Position numbers and translations under genes: made by a program
NCBI RefSeq assembly: GCF_013373365.1
Contig: NZ_CP035925.1
Span: 2,108,001-2,172,000 of the forward strand
From: Lentibacillus sp. CBA3610
GTDB lineage: Bacteria; Bacillota; Bacilli; Bacillales; Amphibacillaceae
Direction: 5' to 3'
DNA length: 64,000 nt
Notes under the pieces: generated by a model
Databases searched by the model: none
What the model saw: only the letters and a program-made list of their open reading frames with translations
What the model was told of the DNA's origin: nothing
Shown here: positions 18,163 to 27,028 of the stretch, in pieces
Layout: each line of letters starts with the position of its first letter
Numbering within the stretch: position 1 is the stretch's first letter

Positions 18163-19272
18163 TTAATCAAGCACACTTGCCATCACGGCATTATGAAATA
18201 GTCTTCTTAACCTGAAAATGGAATGATCCCTTCCCAAATGAACCCTGTTCGTCAAAAGAACGACAAATACATCTTTTTCAGGGTCGATCCATAAACTTGT
18301 TCCCGTAAAGCCTGTATGCCCATAAGAATGTCGCGAAAAAAGTTCACCGGATGCGTCCATTATGTCTCCTTTTAAAACCCTCCCAAGCCCCCTATTGCCA
18401 TCAAGCAATTCAGTATAATTGATGATTGCATTTTCAATGGTTACAGGTGATAATACCAATGTATCGCCAATCTTTCCTCTGTTCAGCCACATCTGAGCAT
18501 ATCGGGACAAATCACCGACTGTAGAAAACAAGCCGGCATGACCGCTTATACCACCAAGAGCTTGGGCTTTTTAATCATGAACCTCTCCCCATTGAAAGCG
18601 GCCAGCGTCTTCCCGGAATTCTGTTGCGGCAATACGGCTTTTTAATTGCTCGGGCGGATTAAAGTATGTATCAGCCATTCCAATTGGGTTAAAAATATAT
18701 TCGTTAGCCGCCTCATCCAACGGTTTATTTAAAATGATTTCAATAATATCGCCTAATAGAATAAAACCCAAATCACTGTAAACGACACACTCCCCCGGCC
18801 TTCTGTCGAGCTCTTGCGAATAAATGAATTGTTTAACTTCATCAGGTTTCCAACTTGTAACGTCTTCACTGATATGTGGTTTCAAGCCGGATGTATGTGT
18901 CAGCAAGTGTCTGATAGTAACCAGCGATTTAGCTTCCGTTTGAAATGCAGGAATATAGGTGGAGACGGGTTCACTCAGTTCAATCAGCCCCTTCTCAATG
19001 AGCATCATGACCAATGGCAATGTCACAACGACTTTTGTTAATGACGCACAGTCAAAAATGGTATGTTTATTAACAGAATCCTTCACAGATGGATCCAACA
19101 TGATGTTTCCGCTTGCAAAACTACCCACAATCACGTCTTCTCTGCCAACAACAGCCGCAGCACCAGGAAGTCGCTGAGCTTCTATTTCCCGGGATAAAAT
19201 GTCAAAAGCGCTGCCTAATCGTGTCTTATCAATCGTATTCTGTGATAACGGCACATCTTTTTGCCGCGACAT
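18163..19272 (-). pseudogene. AmiE-like beta-lactamase-family serine hydrolase, interrupted by one in-frame stop
   Basis: The frame codes for a class-C beta-lactamase-fold protein, but a TAA at 18571-18573 stops it after about 230 residues. The frame continues unchanged and in phase to a second stop at 18163, about 369 codons in all. Around the stop the product reads GEVHD, stop, KAQALGGISGHAGLFSTVGDL. The family usually has HDENA at this place, so the TAA most simply comes from GAA by one G-to-T change. The Ser-x-x-Lys active site (ASLTK), the YSD motif and the HTGFTGTSLW stretch are intact. B. subtilis AmiE removes the peptide from MurNAc. No signal peptide is seen. It is either a young pseudogene, a sequencing error or a read-through case. 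Start ATG 19272 has AAGGGTG upstream. Confidence 0.85.
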
Positions 19273-19431
19273 AAGAACACCCTTTTCCATGGAATCTTAT
19301 CTTTCTCAATTTCTCCTGCAATCAATGAATTGTACTGCAACCAATCTACTAATTTGTGTTATAGGAATTCATCCCCAATAATACTTTTTAAAAATTAGGA
19401 ATTCAATTGATGAACCGCTTTCAAAACATGT

Positions 19432-19450
19432 TTAATCACTCGGTTAATCA
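19432..19450 (-). promoter_or_regulatory. Candidate operator: direct repeat at the start of the amiE-murQ transcript
   Basis: TTAATCA occurs at 19432-19438 and again at 19444-19450 in the same direction, 12 bases apart, that is about one helical turn. It covers the predicted start point of the promoter at 19457-19485. The MurR-type regulator encoded just upstream is the obvious candidate ligand, but no operator of this protein is known to me. Confidence 0.3.
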
Positions 19451-19456
19451 ACTATT

Positions 19457-19485
19457 ATTATAGGTTTTTTGAACTAATTTGTCAA
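19457..19485 (-). promoter_or_regulatory. Consensus sigma-A promoter of the amiE-namZ-ABC-kinase-GH4-namZ-murQ operon
   Basis: On the minus strand a perfect TTGACA (19480-19485) and a perfect TATAAT (19457-19462) are separated by exactly 17 bases. Transcription should begin near 19450, about 180 bases ahead of the AmiE-like gene. Such a full-consensus promoter generally implies tight repression by a regulator. Confidence 0.85.
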
Positions 19486-19541
19486 TCTAATTTTAAAATT
19501 ATGTAATATAATTTCAGTTGTGGCATACAATTCTGCGATTA

Positions 19542-20402
19542 CTAACTTTCCACATTTAATAAAGAAATGGCTTTCCTCGTCTCATCCAAGTATTTAATGG
19601 TCTCATCATATTCCACCGACGCCAGACACATGAACAGAACATCAATGACATGCAGCTGTGCAATACGAGACGATGTCGCACCACTTCGAAATGTCGCTTC
19701 CCTTGCTGCTGATGTATGCAACTGGATATCGGAAAACTGACTCAATAAAGAACTGCCGTATTTTGTAATACTGATTGTTGTCACTTCTTTTTGCCTGGCA
19801 ATCTCCAGTAATTGACTTGTCTCTTTAGTGTTGCCTGAAAACGATATCCCAACAACAACATCTCCTGGTCCCTTATTGGCAATTGAAGTGGCAGCCATAT
19901 GGGCATCTGAAAAAGAATAGGCATGCTTATTGATGCGGGTAAACTTTTGCTCGGCATCGCTGGCAGCAATATATGATGCACCTACCCCAATGAAGATGAT
20001 CGATTTTGCATTCGATAAAGCAGTCACAGCCTCCTCCAGCTGCTTTTCACTCATAATATCAATCGTTTCCTTTAATGTCTGAATCGTATTTGTTGTCACC
20101 TTGTTAATAATGCTCCGGTAATCTTCGTTAGGATCGATGTCGCGATAGTCATCACCGGATTCTGCCTGAAGATCGCCGGCAACCCTGATTTTTAACTCCT
20201 GGAACCCATTGAACCCCAACGATTTGCACAAACGTATGACTGCAGCACTGCTTGTTTGACTCTTCTCCCCTAGACTTAAAGCTGTTAAAAGAATCGACTC
20301 TTCAGGATTGTTCAAAATATATTCAGCGATTTTTCTTTCTGATGGTGGCAAACTGTTTATCATTTCTTTTAAAATGACGAGCCCGCCTTTTGTGTGTGAC
20401 AT
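19542..20402 (-). CDS. murR: MurR/RpiR family transcriptional regulator
   Basis: A 286-residue regulator with an N-terminal HTH_6 domain (about residues 1-75, SLGEKSQTSSAAVIRLCKSL in the recognition region) and a C-terminal SIS sugar-phosphate-binding domain (about 120-260, GVGASYIAASDAEQKF and GISFSGNTKET). ATG 20402 follows GAGGTG. RpiR-type proteins sense phosphosugars; E. coli and B. subtilis MurR act on MurNAc-6-phosphate genes. It is 18 bases downstream of a BadF kinase and directly upstream of the operon promoter at 19457-19485, so control of the salvage operon in response to MurNAc-6-P is likely. Confidence 0.87.
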   Translation of the reverse strand: MSHTKGGLVILKEMINSLPPSERKIAEYILNNPEESILLTALSLGEKSQTSSAAVIRLCKSLGFNGFQELKIRVAGDLQAESGDDYRDIDPNEDYRSIINKVTTNTIQTLKETIDIMSEKQLEEAVTALSNAKSIIFIGVGASYIAASDAEQKFTRINKHAYSFSDAHMAATSIANKGPGDVVVGISFSGNTKETSQLLEIARQKEVTTISITKYGSSLLSQFSDIQLHTSAAREATFRSGATSSRIAQLHVIDVLFMCLASVEYDETIKYLDETRKAISLLNVES

Positions 20403-20419
20403 ATGTATCACCTCTTCAT

Positions 20420-21385
20420 TTAAATTGTTTCAATGATATTGTTGATAACTGTCTCATCTAATTCGCTGTTCTCCATTAAATAAGCGCCAATAACTGATCC
20501 CCCTACAGGAGGCATTTCAGGTAACGTAACGTCAGTCGCAATGTCATGATTCAATTCCCTTTTTATGAGCTCGGGCAGTATATCTTTTTCACTGAAAACA
20601 CCACCACACAAAACAACCTCCGTTTCCTCGCCTGATTGGAAAAGTTTTTCATACACCGTTTCAATACTTATGGCCATTTCTTTAGCTGCCTGATGTAAAA
20701 TGGCTTGCGCCGATGGGTCATGCTGTTTATAAGCTTCGAAGACAATTTCGGCAATTGGTGAAATTTTATTTTTGGGCGTTGTGGAGGAATAAACGTTTTG
20801 TATGAGGGATTGGGCATCGTTTACGTCAAAATGGGAATATATCATCGATAGCATAACTGTTTCGGGACCACGTCCATCTGCTGACTTGAGCGCACTAATA
20901 ATCCCTTGTCTGCCAATATCATATCCGCTGCCTTCATCACCGAATAGATAACCCCAGCCACCGGCACGTTCATGTTTCAACTGACGATTGATGCCATAAG
21001 TGATTGATCCCGTACCGGAAATTTGTACAATGCCTGGCGCCCCGTATGTGCCTGAATATAGTGCGTTGACTGTATCAGCTTCAATACGAACCGGTATGCC
21101 ATCAGGGAGGCATGATTCAATTAAATCGCTTAAAATCGTTTTATTCGCTTCATTACCCGCCCCGGAAACACCCGCACATACACTTTTAATATTTTTCATG
21201 GCTATGCCTGACGACTTCTCAATCGATATAAATAACGTTTCCAGTGTATTTTTAAGTTTGTGTTTTGAAGTGATATTCGGATTGGTTGAATTAGTTGTGT
21301 GTGCCACCACTACCTTCCCATTCATGTCGGCAATGACAGCTTTCGTTTTCGTCCCGCCCCCATCAATTCCCATTACGTAACCCAA
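20420..21385 (-). CDS. BadF/BcrA-type N-acetylhexosamine kinase (copy 2)
   Basis: A 321-residue actin-fold kinase. I start it at TTG 21385 (MGYVMGIDGGGTKTKAVIAD), seven bases after AAAGGATG; ATG 21373 is the alternative. GIDGGGTKT is the phosphate-1 loop, ISGTGSITYGI the second phosphate block, and GGWGYLFGDEGSGYDIGRQG the conserved BadF block. Compared with copy 1 it is the more typical N-acetylglucosamine kinase. It is cotranscribed with murR, not with the large operon. One copy may phosphorylate MurNAc and the other GlcNAc, since NamZ-type cleavage of the disaccharide gives both. Confidence 0.82.
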   Translation of the reverse strand: MGYVMGIDGGGTKTKAVIADMNGKVVVAHTTNSTNPNITSKHKLKNTLETLFISIEKSSGIAMKNIKSVCAGVSGAGNEANKTILSDLIESCLPDGIPVRIEADTVNALYSGTYGAPGIVQISGTGSITYGINRQLKHERAGGWGYLFGDEGSGYDIGRQGIISALKSADGRGPETVMLSMIYSHFDVNDAQSLIQNVYSSTTPKNKISPIAEIVFEAYKQHDPSAQAILHQAAKEMAISIETVYEKLFQSGEETEVVLCGGVFSEKDILPELIKRELNHDIATDVTLPEMPPVGGSVIGAYLMENSELDETVINNIIETI

Positions 21386-21579
21386 ATTCAAATCATCCTT
21401 TACGGCAATATATTTTCCTAGTATCCACAATATAGAACTTTATGTTAATTAACAAGTCTATTTTTAAAATTTTATTTCAAATTTTACTCAAAAAATTTTT
21501 ATTAATCTATGTTTAAAAATAATACACAAGGGTAAACTTATAACGTAACGCTTTTCAATACTCCCCCTTAAAAAATAAT

Positions 21580-21616
21580 GAAGGCTTGTCACCATATAGT
21601 TTGGTGGCAAGCCTTC
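21580..21616. terminator. Strong terminator-type hairpin between divergent genes
   Basis: GAAGGCTTGTCACC (21580-21593) pairs with GGTGGCAAGCCTTC (21603-21616); T-rich stretches flank both sides. Neither neighbouring gene reads into it: the kinase runs left and the Uma2 gene runs right. It may end an unrecognised short transcript. Confidence 0.55.
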
Positions 21617-21743
21617 TGTTTTCATTATTAAATTTCACAGTATAACCTCAAACTGAGCAGGAAAGTCAAGCAACTGCTCTCTTTTTCTGGTATATTGTTG
21701 CGAAAAATGTGATAATAAAAGTAGATTGAAGGGAGCGAACGTC

Positions 21744-22322
21744 ATGTATGAAAAAAAACGCCATAAAAAGCCTGTTATTAATGAACCAGGCTGGACAGTA
21801 GACGATTATTACCAGCTGCTGGAAGATAATAACCAGTATGAGATAGTTAATAGCATACTTGAATTGAAGCCATCACCAAGTACAACACACCAACGCGTCA
21901 GCCACCGTCTGGAGCGAACGCTGACTGATTCATGCGAAAACGAATATATCATCATTGATTCGCCGATTGATGTCATTCTTTCCGACATCGAAATACGCCA
22001 GCCCGATATCCTGATGATTCACCGCAGCCGTGAACATATTATTGAGGAACATGCCATCGTCGGGCCGCCTGACTTAGTCGTTGAGATTCTCTCCCCCAAC
22101 AGTGCCAACCGGGATCGGATGATGAAAAAAGAAAGCTATGCCACGTTCGGTGTTTCTGAATACTGGATTGTCGACTACAAAAATGAAGCCATCGAGCAAT
22201 ACATGCTGGAATCCGGGAGCACACAATATGACCTGATCAATGTTTTTGAGGCAGATGACACCGTTACATCGACCCGCCTGCCATGTGTTTCATTGACGGT
22301 CAAAGATGGACTGAAAATTTGA
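21744..22322 (+). CDS. Uma2 family (DUF820) restriction-endonuclease-fold protein
   Basis: A 192-residue protein starting at ATG 21744, eight bases after AAGGGAG; an upstream TTG at 21726 contains that site. The family core is visible as YEIVNSILELKPSPSTTHQ, then IRQPDILMI with its Asp, VGPPDLVVEILSP with its Glu, and KESYATFGVSEYWIVD. This is the PD-(D/E)xK nuclease fold of Uma2/DUF820 proteins. Their function in bacteria is unsettled; many are scattered single genes. Nothing beside it suggests a system. Confidence 0.85.
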   Translation: MYEKKRHKKPVINEPGWTVDDYYQLLEDNNQYEIVNSILELKPSPSTTHQRVSHRLERTLTDSCENEYIIIDSPIDVILSDIEIRQPDILMIHRSREHIIEEHAIVGPPDLVVEILSPNSANRDRMMKKESYATFGVSEYWIVDYKNEAIEQYMLESGSTQYDLINVFEADDTVTSTRLPCVSLTVKDGLKI

Positions 22323-22481
22323 CTTCACTCCGAAGCTCCAATCGACGGTACTCACCCTATCTCACCAACACGTTGAATAACCATAGCTTTTGCCTATCAT
22401 AACCATAGAAAATGACTTATTGATAATCTATTGCCATCGATTTAAACTAGATGTATACCATTATTTGAGGAGGTCATACAT

Positions 22482-22721
22482 TTGAGTAAAGCAACTTTTT
22501 ATCATGCAGGCTGCCCTGTATGCCAGGATGCAGAGAAAAATATGCTGGGATTTTTGGACCAATCAAAGGTAGATTTGGAGATTGTTGACTTCAACAATGA
22601 TTCCTCACGAATCAGTGAAGCGGAATCTGCCGGGGTCAAATCAGTCCCTGCAATCGTTTTAGATGGCCAACCCTACCACATTAATTATGGCGCAAGCATG
22701 GAAGACGTGAAAAACGGATAG
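22482..22721 (+). CDS. Glutaredoxin-like thioredoxin-fold protein with CPVC motif
   Basis: A 79-residue protein starting at TTG 22482 after AGGAGGTC. Its redox motif CPVC lies at residues 11-14, with cis-Pro in KSVPAIVL near residue 55, the layout of a minimal glutaredoxin/NrdH-like fold. It is cytoplasmic and probably takes part in thiol exchange. A terminator follows at 22733-22764. Confidence 0.75.
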   Translation: MSKATFYHAGCPVCQDAEKNMLGFLDQSKVDLEIVDFNNDSSRISEAESAGVKSVPAIVLDGQPYHINYGASMEDVKNG

Positions 22722-22732
22722 ATTTATAAAAT

Positions 22733-22764
22733 GAGAGCCATCATGATGATGCGCTCTCTTTTTT
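22733..22764 (+). terminator. Terminator after the glutaredoxin-like gene
   Basis: GAGAGC at 22733 pairs with GCTCTC at 22752-22757 and a run of T follows. The convergent LysR gene ends at 22801. Confidence 0.7.
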
Positions 22765-22800
22765 AAATAAAGTGAAACGTCATTTAGTCGATTTTGTGTT

Positions 22801-23706
22801 TCACAGCGTCTGAACATCCTCTTTAATCAAACTGCTGGTTTCAGTCACCTGATCAATGAAAGCCCTTGTCGTGGCACACATGTACTTATCTTTTCGGTAA
22901 ACAAACCCAATCTTTCTTTCCAGCACCGGGTTAACCAGCCTGACCTTGACAATATGAGAATTATTTAAAAAGTCCAGATATGGTGCAGGGAGAATGGTGA
23001 CACCAATGCCTTCAGAAACCATTTGGGTCAATGATTCCAACATTGTCATCTCAAGTGTCGGGTGTAATGAAATCCCGAGCTTTGCACAATAAGAGTCGAT
23101 TAACTGCCTGAGGAAGTAATTTTCGGGCAGCAAAACGGTTGGAAAATGCTCGAGTGTCTCCAGTTCAACCTTTTCCTGTGCAAGCGGATGACCCACTGGA
23201 ACAGCCAAGGAAAGTTCTTCAGTGTATAAAGGAATCGATGCTAACTCCTCATCTTCTACTGGTAAAAATGAAATCCCAAGATCTAGCCCATTTTCAAGGA
23301 GCCCTTTTTTAATGTCGCCCGTTCGTAACCCGAACACCGATAAATCAACATTGGGATATGATTGCTTAAAGGTTGATATGGCAGGTGGCAGCAGGTAGCT
23401 GACACATGTCATCAGGGAGCCTATCGTGAGTTTTCCTGTCTGCAGGCCATTTAAATCTCTCAATGCAGCCTGGGCTTGTTCAATTTCATAAAACACCCGT
23501 TTAGTATGGTGTAACAGTATTTTTCCCGCTTCTGTCAAAGCTGTTTTTTTGCCAATCCGATCAAATAGTGGTATACCCATCTCATCTTCTAAAATTTGAA
23601 TTTGCTGGCTCAATGTCGGCTGCGCTATATTTAACTTCTCAGCAGCTCTTGAAAAATGCAATTCTCTGCTGACCGCCATAAAATATTCAAGTTGTCTCAG
23701 CTCCAT
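22801..23706 (-). CDS. LysR family transcriptional regulator
   Basis: A 301-residue LTTR: the winged helix is at residues 1-60 (MELRQLEYFMAVSRELHFSR, then AAEKLNIAQPTLSQQI), and the periplasmic-binding-like effector domain spans about 90-290. It is divergent from the DUF255 gene at 23886, and an LTTR-type inverted repeat lies at 23729-23743. It may regulate itself and that neighbour. The effector is unknown. Confidence 0.88.
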   Translation of the reverse strand: MELRQLEYFMAVSRELHFSRAAEKLNIAQPTLSQQIQILEDEMGIPLFDRIGKKTALTEAGKILLHHTKRVFYEIEQAQAALRDLNGLQTGKLTIGSLMTCVSYLLPPAISTFKQSYPNVDLSVFGLRTGDIKKGLLENGLDLGISFLPVEDEELASIPLYTEELSLAVPVGHPLAQEKVELETLEHFPTVLLPENYFLRQLIDSYCAKLGISLHPTLEMTMLESLTQMVSEGIGVTILPAPYLDFLNNSHIVKVRLVNPVLERKIGFVYRKDKYMCATTRAFIDQVTETSSLIKEDVQTL

Positions 23707-23728
23707 GTCATCCTTATCCTTTCAAACA

Positions 23729-23743
23729 ATAGGTTATAACTAT
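23729..23743. promoter_or_regulatory. LTTR-type operator (T-N11-A inverted repeat)
   Basis: ATAGGTTATAACTAT is an interrupted palindrome with ATAG and CTAT arms and the T-N11-A spacing bound by LysR proteins. It lies 23 bases upstream of the LysR start codon, in the region shared with the divergent gene. Confidence 0.5.
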
Positions 23744-23885
23744 TATTATTATATAAATAATATAATTATACAATCGTTATGTTTTCGCCAGGCCTGCACG
23801 TTTGATAGTTTCTGTATTTTTGAATTTAATTTCATTTATCAGTTAGACTAGGACTGAACTAATTCAGAAAGGAGATGATGTCACC

Positions 23886-25940
23886 ATGTCTAAAGAGCAT
23901 CGTCATGCTAACAGATTGGTCAATGAAAAAAGTCCATACCTGTTGCAGCATGCTTATAACCCTGTAGATTGGTTTCCATGGGGAGATGAAGCTTTCGAAA
24001 AAGCCAAACAGGAAGATAAGCCGATCTTTCTTTCGGTGGGCTACTCCACTTGCCATTGGTGTCACGTCCTTGCCCATGAGTCGTTTGAGGATGAGGAAGT
24101 GGCATCCTATTTAAACGATCATTACATTGCCATCAAAGTCGACCGTGAAGAGCGGCCCGATATTGATTCAGTGTATATGAAAGTCTGCCAAATGATGACC
24201 GGACAGGGCGGATGGCCGCTATCCATTTTTATGACACCGGATAAAGTGCCGTTTTATGCCGGGACATATTTTCCGCGCAACAGCAAATACGGCATGCCCG
24301 GTTTTATGGACGTTATCACACAGCTTTATGAAAAATATAAACAGGATCCCGACCGTATCGCCGAAGTGACTAAAAGTGTGACCGATGCACTGGCGAAAAC
24401 TGTTTCGGCCAAAAGTGATCACCGGCTGACTAAAGACATCACAGACAAAGCTTTCGAACAACTTGAAAAACGCTTTGATTCCACGTATGGCGGTTTTGGT
24501 TCAGCACCAAAATTTCCAACACCGCAGAATTTGCTGTATCTCGTGAGGTACTATCATTTCACCGGTAACACCGCTGCACTGGAAATGGCCGAAAGCACAT
24601 TGCAGGCCATGGCTCGCGGCGGGATTTACGATCATGTCGGGTTCGGCTTTGCACGCTATTCCACCGATGAAAAATGGCTCGTTCCGCACTTTGAAAAAAT
24701 GCTTTATGATAATGCGTTGCTGCTGATGGCATATACGGAATGTTATCAGATAACCGGCAACCCGCATTATAAAGAAATCAGTGAGCAGATCATTACATTT
24801 GTCATGCGGGAGATGTTCAGTTCGGAAGGCGGTTTTTATTCAGCGATTGATGCTGATTCAGAAGGCGTTGAAGGCAAATATTATGTTTGGGATTATGATG
24901 AGATTTTTAACATCCTTGGTGAAGAATACGGTGATTTGTATACATCCGTTTATGGCATGACACTGGAAGGTAACTTCGAAGGAAAAAATATCCCAAACTT
25001 GCTGAGCACTGATATGGAAGAAATCGCAGAGGATCATGGTTTAACATTAACCGAACTTCACCAGAAACTGGATGTTGCCCGAAAACAACTGTTGTCAGCA
25101 CGTGAGGAGCGCGTTCATCCGCATGTGGATGATAAAATCCTGACTTCATGGAATGCCATGATGATTGCCGCACTGGCCAAAGCCGGTAAAGTTTTTGAAA
25201 AACCGGAATACACAAGGACGGCTGAAACCAGTATCCATTTTATTGAACAGCATCTTATTCAGGATAACAGGGTTATGGCGCGCTATCGTGACGGCGAAGT
25301 GAAATATAACGGTTACTTGGATGATTACGCCTTTTTACTGTGGGCTTATGAGGAACTGTATGAAGCAACGTTTTCATTGCCCTATCTGAAACAGGCACGC
25401 TACCTGACCGAAGAGATGATTGATTTATTCTGGGATAACGAACAGGGTGGTTTCTTCTTCAATGGATATGACAGCGAAGAACTGCTGTCACGGGAAAAAG
25501 AAGTTTACGATGGCGCTCTTCCCTCAGGCAATGGGGTGGCAGCTGTCATGCTCGGCAAAATAGGCTATTTGACAGGCGAAACAGCCTATCTGGATAAACT
25601 GGACGGCATGTACTACAGCTTTTACGACGACATTGGTCAAGTTCCCGTTGCGGGTATCCATTTCATTCAGAGCCTGCTGTTGATGGAAAATCCAACAAAA
25701 GAAGTGGTTATTCTCGGTGCAGCGGGGTCATTCACTTCAGAACTTCAACAATTGTTTTTGCCTGATGTAACACTGCTTGCGAGCAACGATTCAGAGCAGT
25801 TGGCTGAGATCGCGCCCTTCACATCCGAATATAAACAGCTGGATGGTGAAGTGACGATTTACGTATGCGAAAACTTTGCATGCCATCAGCCAACGACCGA
25901 TACGGCGAAAGCATGGGAATACATTCGAAATCGCCGCTGA
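23886..25940 (+). CDS. DUF255 thioredoxin-domain protein, YyaL / SSP411 family
   Basis: A 684-residue protein beginning at ATG 23886 after AAAGGAG. The N-terminal 170 residues are a thioredoxin-like domain with the family mark YSTCHWCHV (Cys56, Cys59) and [14 protein letters not shown]. The rest is an (alpha/alpha)6 barrel resembling N-acylglucosamine epimerases, with [20 protein letters not shown] and [10 protein letters not shown]. The length and the two-domain layout match B. subtilis YyaL. The biochemical role is not established. A terminator hairpin overlaps its stop codon. Confidence 0.92.
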   Translation: MSKEHRHANRLVNEKSPYLLQHAYNPVDWFPWGDEAFEKAKQEDKPIFLSVGYSTCHWCHVLAHESFEDEEVASYLNDHYIAIKVDREERPDIDSVYMKVCQMMTGQGGWPLSIFMTPDKVPFYAGTYFPRNSKYGMPGFMDVITQLYEKYKQDPDRIAEVTKSVTDALAKTVSAKSDHRLTKDITDKAFEQLEKRFDSTYGGFGSAPKFPTPQNLLYLVRYYHFTGNTAALEMAESTLQAMARGGIYDHVGFGFARYSTDEKWLVPHFEKMLYDNALLLMAYTECYQITGNPHYKEISEQIITFVMREMFSSEGGFYSAIDADSEGVEGKYYVWDYDEIFNILGEEYGDLYTSVYGMTLEGNFEGKNIPNLLSTDMEEIAEDHGLTLTELHQKLDVARKQLLSAREERVHPHVDDKILTSWNAMMIAALAKAGKVFEKPEYTRTAETSIHFIEQHLIQDNRVMARYRDGEVKYNGYLDDYAFLLWAYEELYEATFSLPYLKQARYLTEEMIDLFWDNEQGGFFFNGYDSEELLSREKEVYDGALPSGNGVAAVMLGKIGYLTGETAYLDKLDGMYYSFYDDIGQVPVAGIHFIQSLLLMENPTKEVVILGAAGSFTSELQQLFLPDVTLLASNDSEQLAEIAPFTSEYKQLDGEVTIYVCENFACHQPTTDTAKAWEYIRNRR

Positions 25941-25964
25941 AGCTGTGACCTTCAGCGGCTTTTT
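25933..25964 (+). terminator. Terminator of the DUF255 gene
   Basis: GCCGCTGAAG pairs perfectly with CTTCAGCGGC over a seven-base loop and is followed by TTTTT. The stem includes the TGA stop at 25938-25940. Confidence 0.85.
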
Positions 25965-26062
25965 GTGAACTTTAGCGAATCACTGTGAATTTCATTCGTT
26001 CTGGTGACGTTCGAATTAATGTTATACTATTAAAATCAGCATATATTCAAAGGAGCATTCCC

Positions 26063-26200
26063 ATGAAGAAAGTCAAAATGAACGTACAAACCATGTACCA
26101 CGGCGAACTCCTCCGTGCAGGCAAAACGTATGAAGTGGAAGATTCGACTGCTGATCGCTGGATTGCCAGTAAAATTGCAGAAAAAGTCGAAAAAGAATAG
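26063..26200 (+). CDS. Small hypothetical protein, 45 residues
   Basis: The ATG at 26063 follows AAAGGAG with correct spacing. The product (MKKVKMNVQTMYHGELLRAG at its start) is basic and then acidic, with a short beta-rich form resembling small phage-borne proteins that read like 'K-Y-x-G-x-x-Y-E-V-x-D'. I cannot assign a function. It is followed 60 bases later by the coiled-coil gene at 26260. Confidence 0.55.
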   Translation: MKKVKMNVQTMYHGELLRAGKTYEVEDSTADRWIASKIAEKVEKE

Positions 26201-26259
26201 ATGTTCTATAGTATTCTATCAGAAGAAAATGTATACTGGAGCAGAAGAAGGTGAAATAA

Positions 26260-26610
26260 ATGGATAAACAAATGGCGCACATGGAAGACATGCTTTCCCA
26301 GCTCATCACCATGGTTGGCAGCATGCGAACTGAGCAGACTGAAATGAAGGAAAAGTTGACCGGGATTGAAAATGAACAGGCTGAAATGAAGGAAAGATTG
26401 ACCGGGATTGAAAATGAACAATCTGCTATGAAAAAAGATCTGAATACGTTAAAAGAAGACCAATGGACCATGAAAACAGAGAGTGACAGACGTCACCGTG
26501 AAATTATGGATGAATTTAAAATCCTGCGGGCTGATCAGGATCATATCTGGAATAAGACAGTCCACAACGAACGTGATATTGCTCAATTAAAATACCAGGT
26601 TTCAAATTAA
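26260..26610 (+). CDS. Coiled-coil protein with 14-residue repeat
   Basis: A 116-residue protein, nearly all helix, starting at ATG 26260 with GAAGGTG upstream. A 42 bp direct repeat (26339-26380 and 26381-26422) encodes two copies of the 14-residue unit EMKEKLTGIENEQA / EMKERLTGIENEQS, that is two heptads each. No membrane or catalytic motif. The C-terminal part (HNERDIAQLKYQVSN) ends the helix. It resembles in design, not in order of residues, the protein at 59046-59522. Function unknown. Confidence 0.65.
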   Translation: MDKQMAHMEDMLSQLITMVGSMRTEQTEMKEKLTGIENEQAEMKERLTGIENEQSAMKKDLNTLKEDQWTMKTESDRRHREIMDEFKILRADQDHIWNKTVHNERDIAQLKYQVSN

Positions 26611-26653
26611 AACCTCTTCGTATCCTCATAAACAGCACAATATTCAGCAAAAC

Positions 26654-26699
26654 AAAACCCTCGTACCATGTCCTCAGGAAGACATATACAAGGGTTTTT
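26654..26699. terminator. Bidirectional terminator between convergent genes
   Basis: AAAACCCT at 26654 and AGGGTTTTT at 26691 form a stem with GTA/TAC pairing inside. T runs exist on both strands, so it can serve both the coiled-coil gene and the ferredoxin gene. Confidence 0.65.
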
Positions 26700-26715
26700 C
26701 ATCTATCATGAACGG

Positions 26716-26955
26716 TCACCTGTCAGCAAAAAATGCTTCTGCCTCATCCAGGTATTTTTCCTGTTCGGGAGTCATATCATACTCTTCAACAATGGCATCG
26801 ACCGGGCATACTGATACGCATGCGCCACAATCAATACACACATCCGGATCTATGTAAAATTGCTCCGGTCCTTCCTCGATACAATCAACCGGACAGACCG
26901 TTACACATTCGCCGGACTTTTCACCACGGCATGGATCCAGTATCACAAACGCCAC
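26716..26955 (-). CDS. Seven-iron ferredoxin (3Fe-4S / 4Fe-4S)
   Basis: I place the start at GTG 26955, giving MAFVILDPCRGEKSGECVTV, because eight bases separate it from GGAGG and the sequence then agrees with the family; an ATG two codons upstream would be too close to that site. The product has 79 residues. The first cluster motif is C-x7-C-x3-C followed by PVDC, and the second is CIDCGACVSVCPVDAI. This is the bacillus-type 7Fe or 8Fe ferredoxin, a soluble electron carrier. Its partner is not encoded nearby. Confidence 0.9.
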   Translation of the reverse strand: MAFVILDPCRGEKSGECVTVCPVDCIEEGPEQFYIDPDVCIDCGACVSVCPVDAIVEEYDMTPEQEKYLDEAEAFFADR

Positions 26956-27028
26956 TATCATACCCTCCTTCCGTATCTCTACCTAATGATACATGATACC
27001 GCACCGGCAAGTAAACTGCTTGTAGTAC

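Noticed and set aside
19418..19431. cre-like catabolite site near the amiE operon promoter
   Set aside because: GAAAGCGG and TTCA are present, but the spacing is one base short of the CcpA consensus, so I do not call it.
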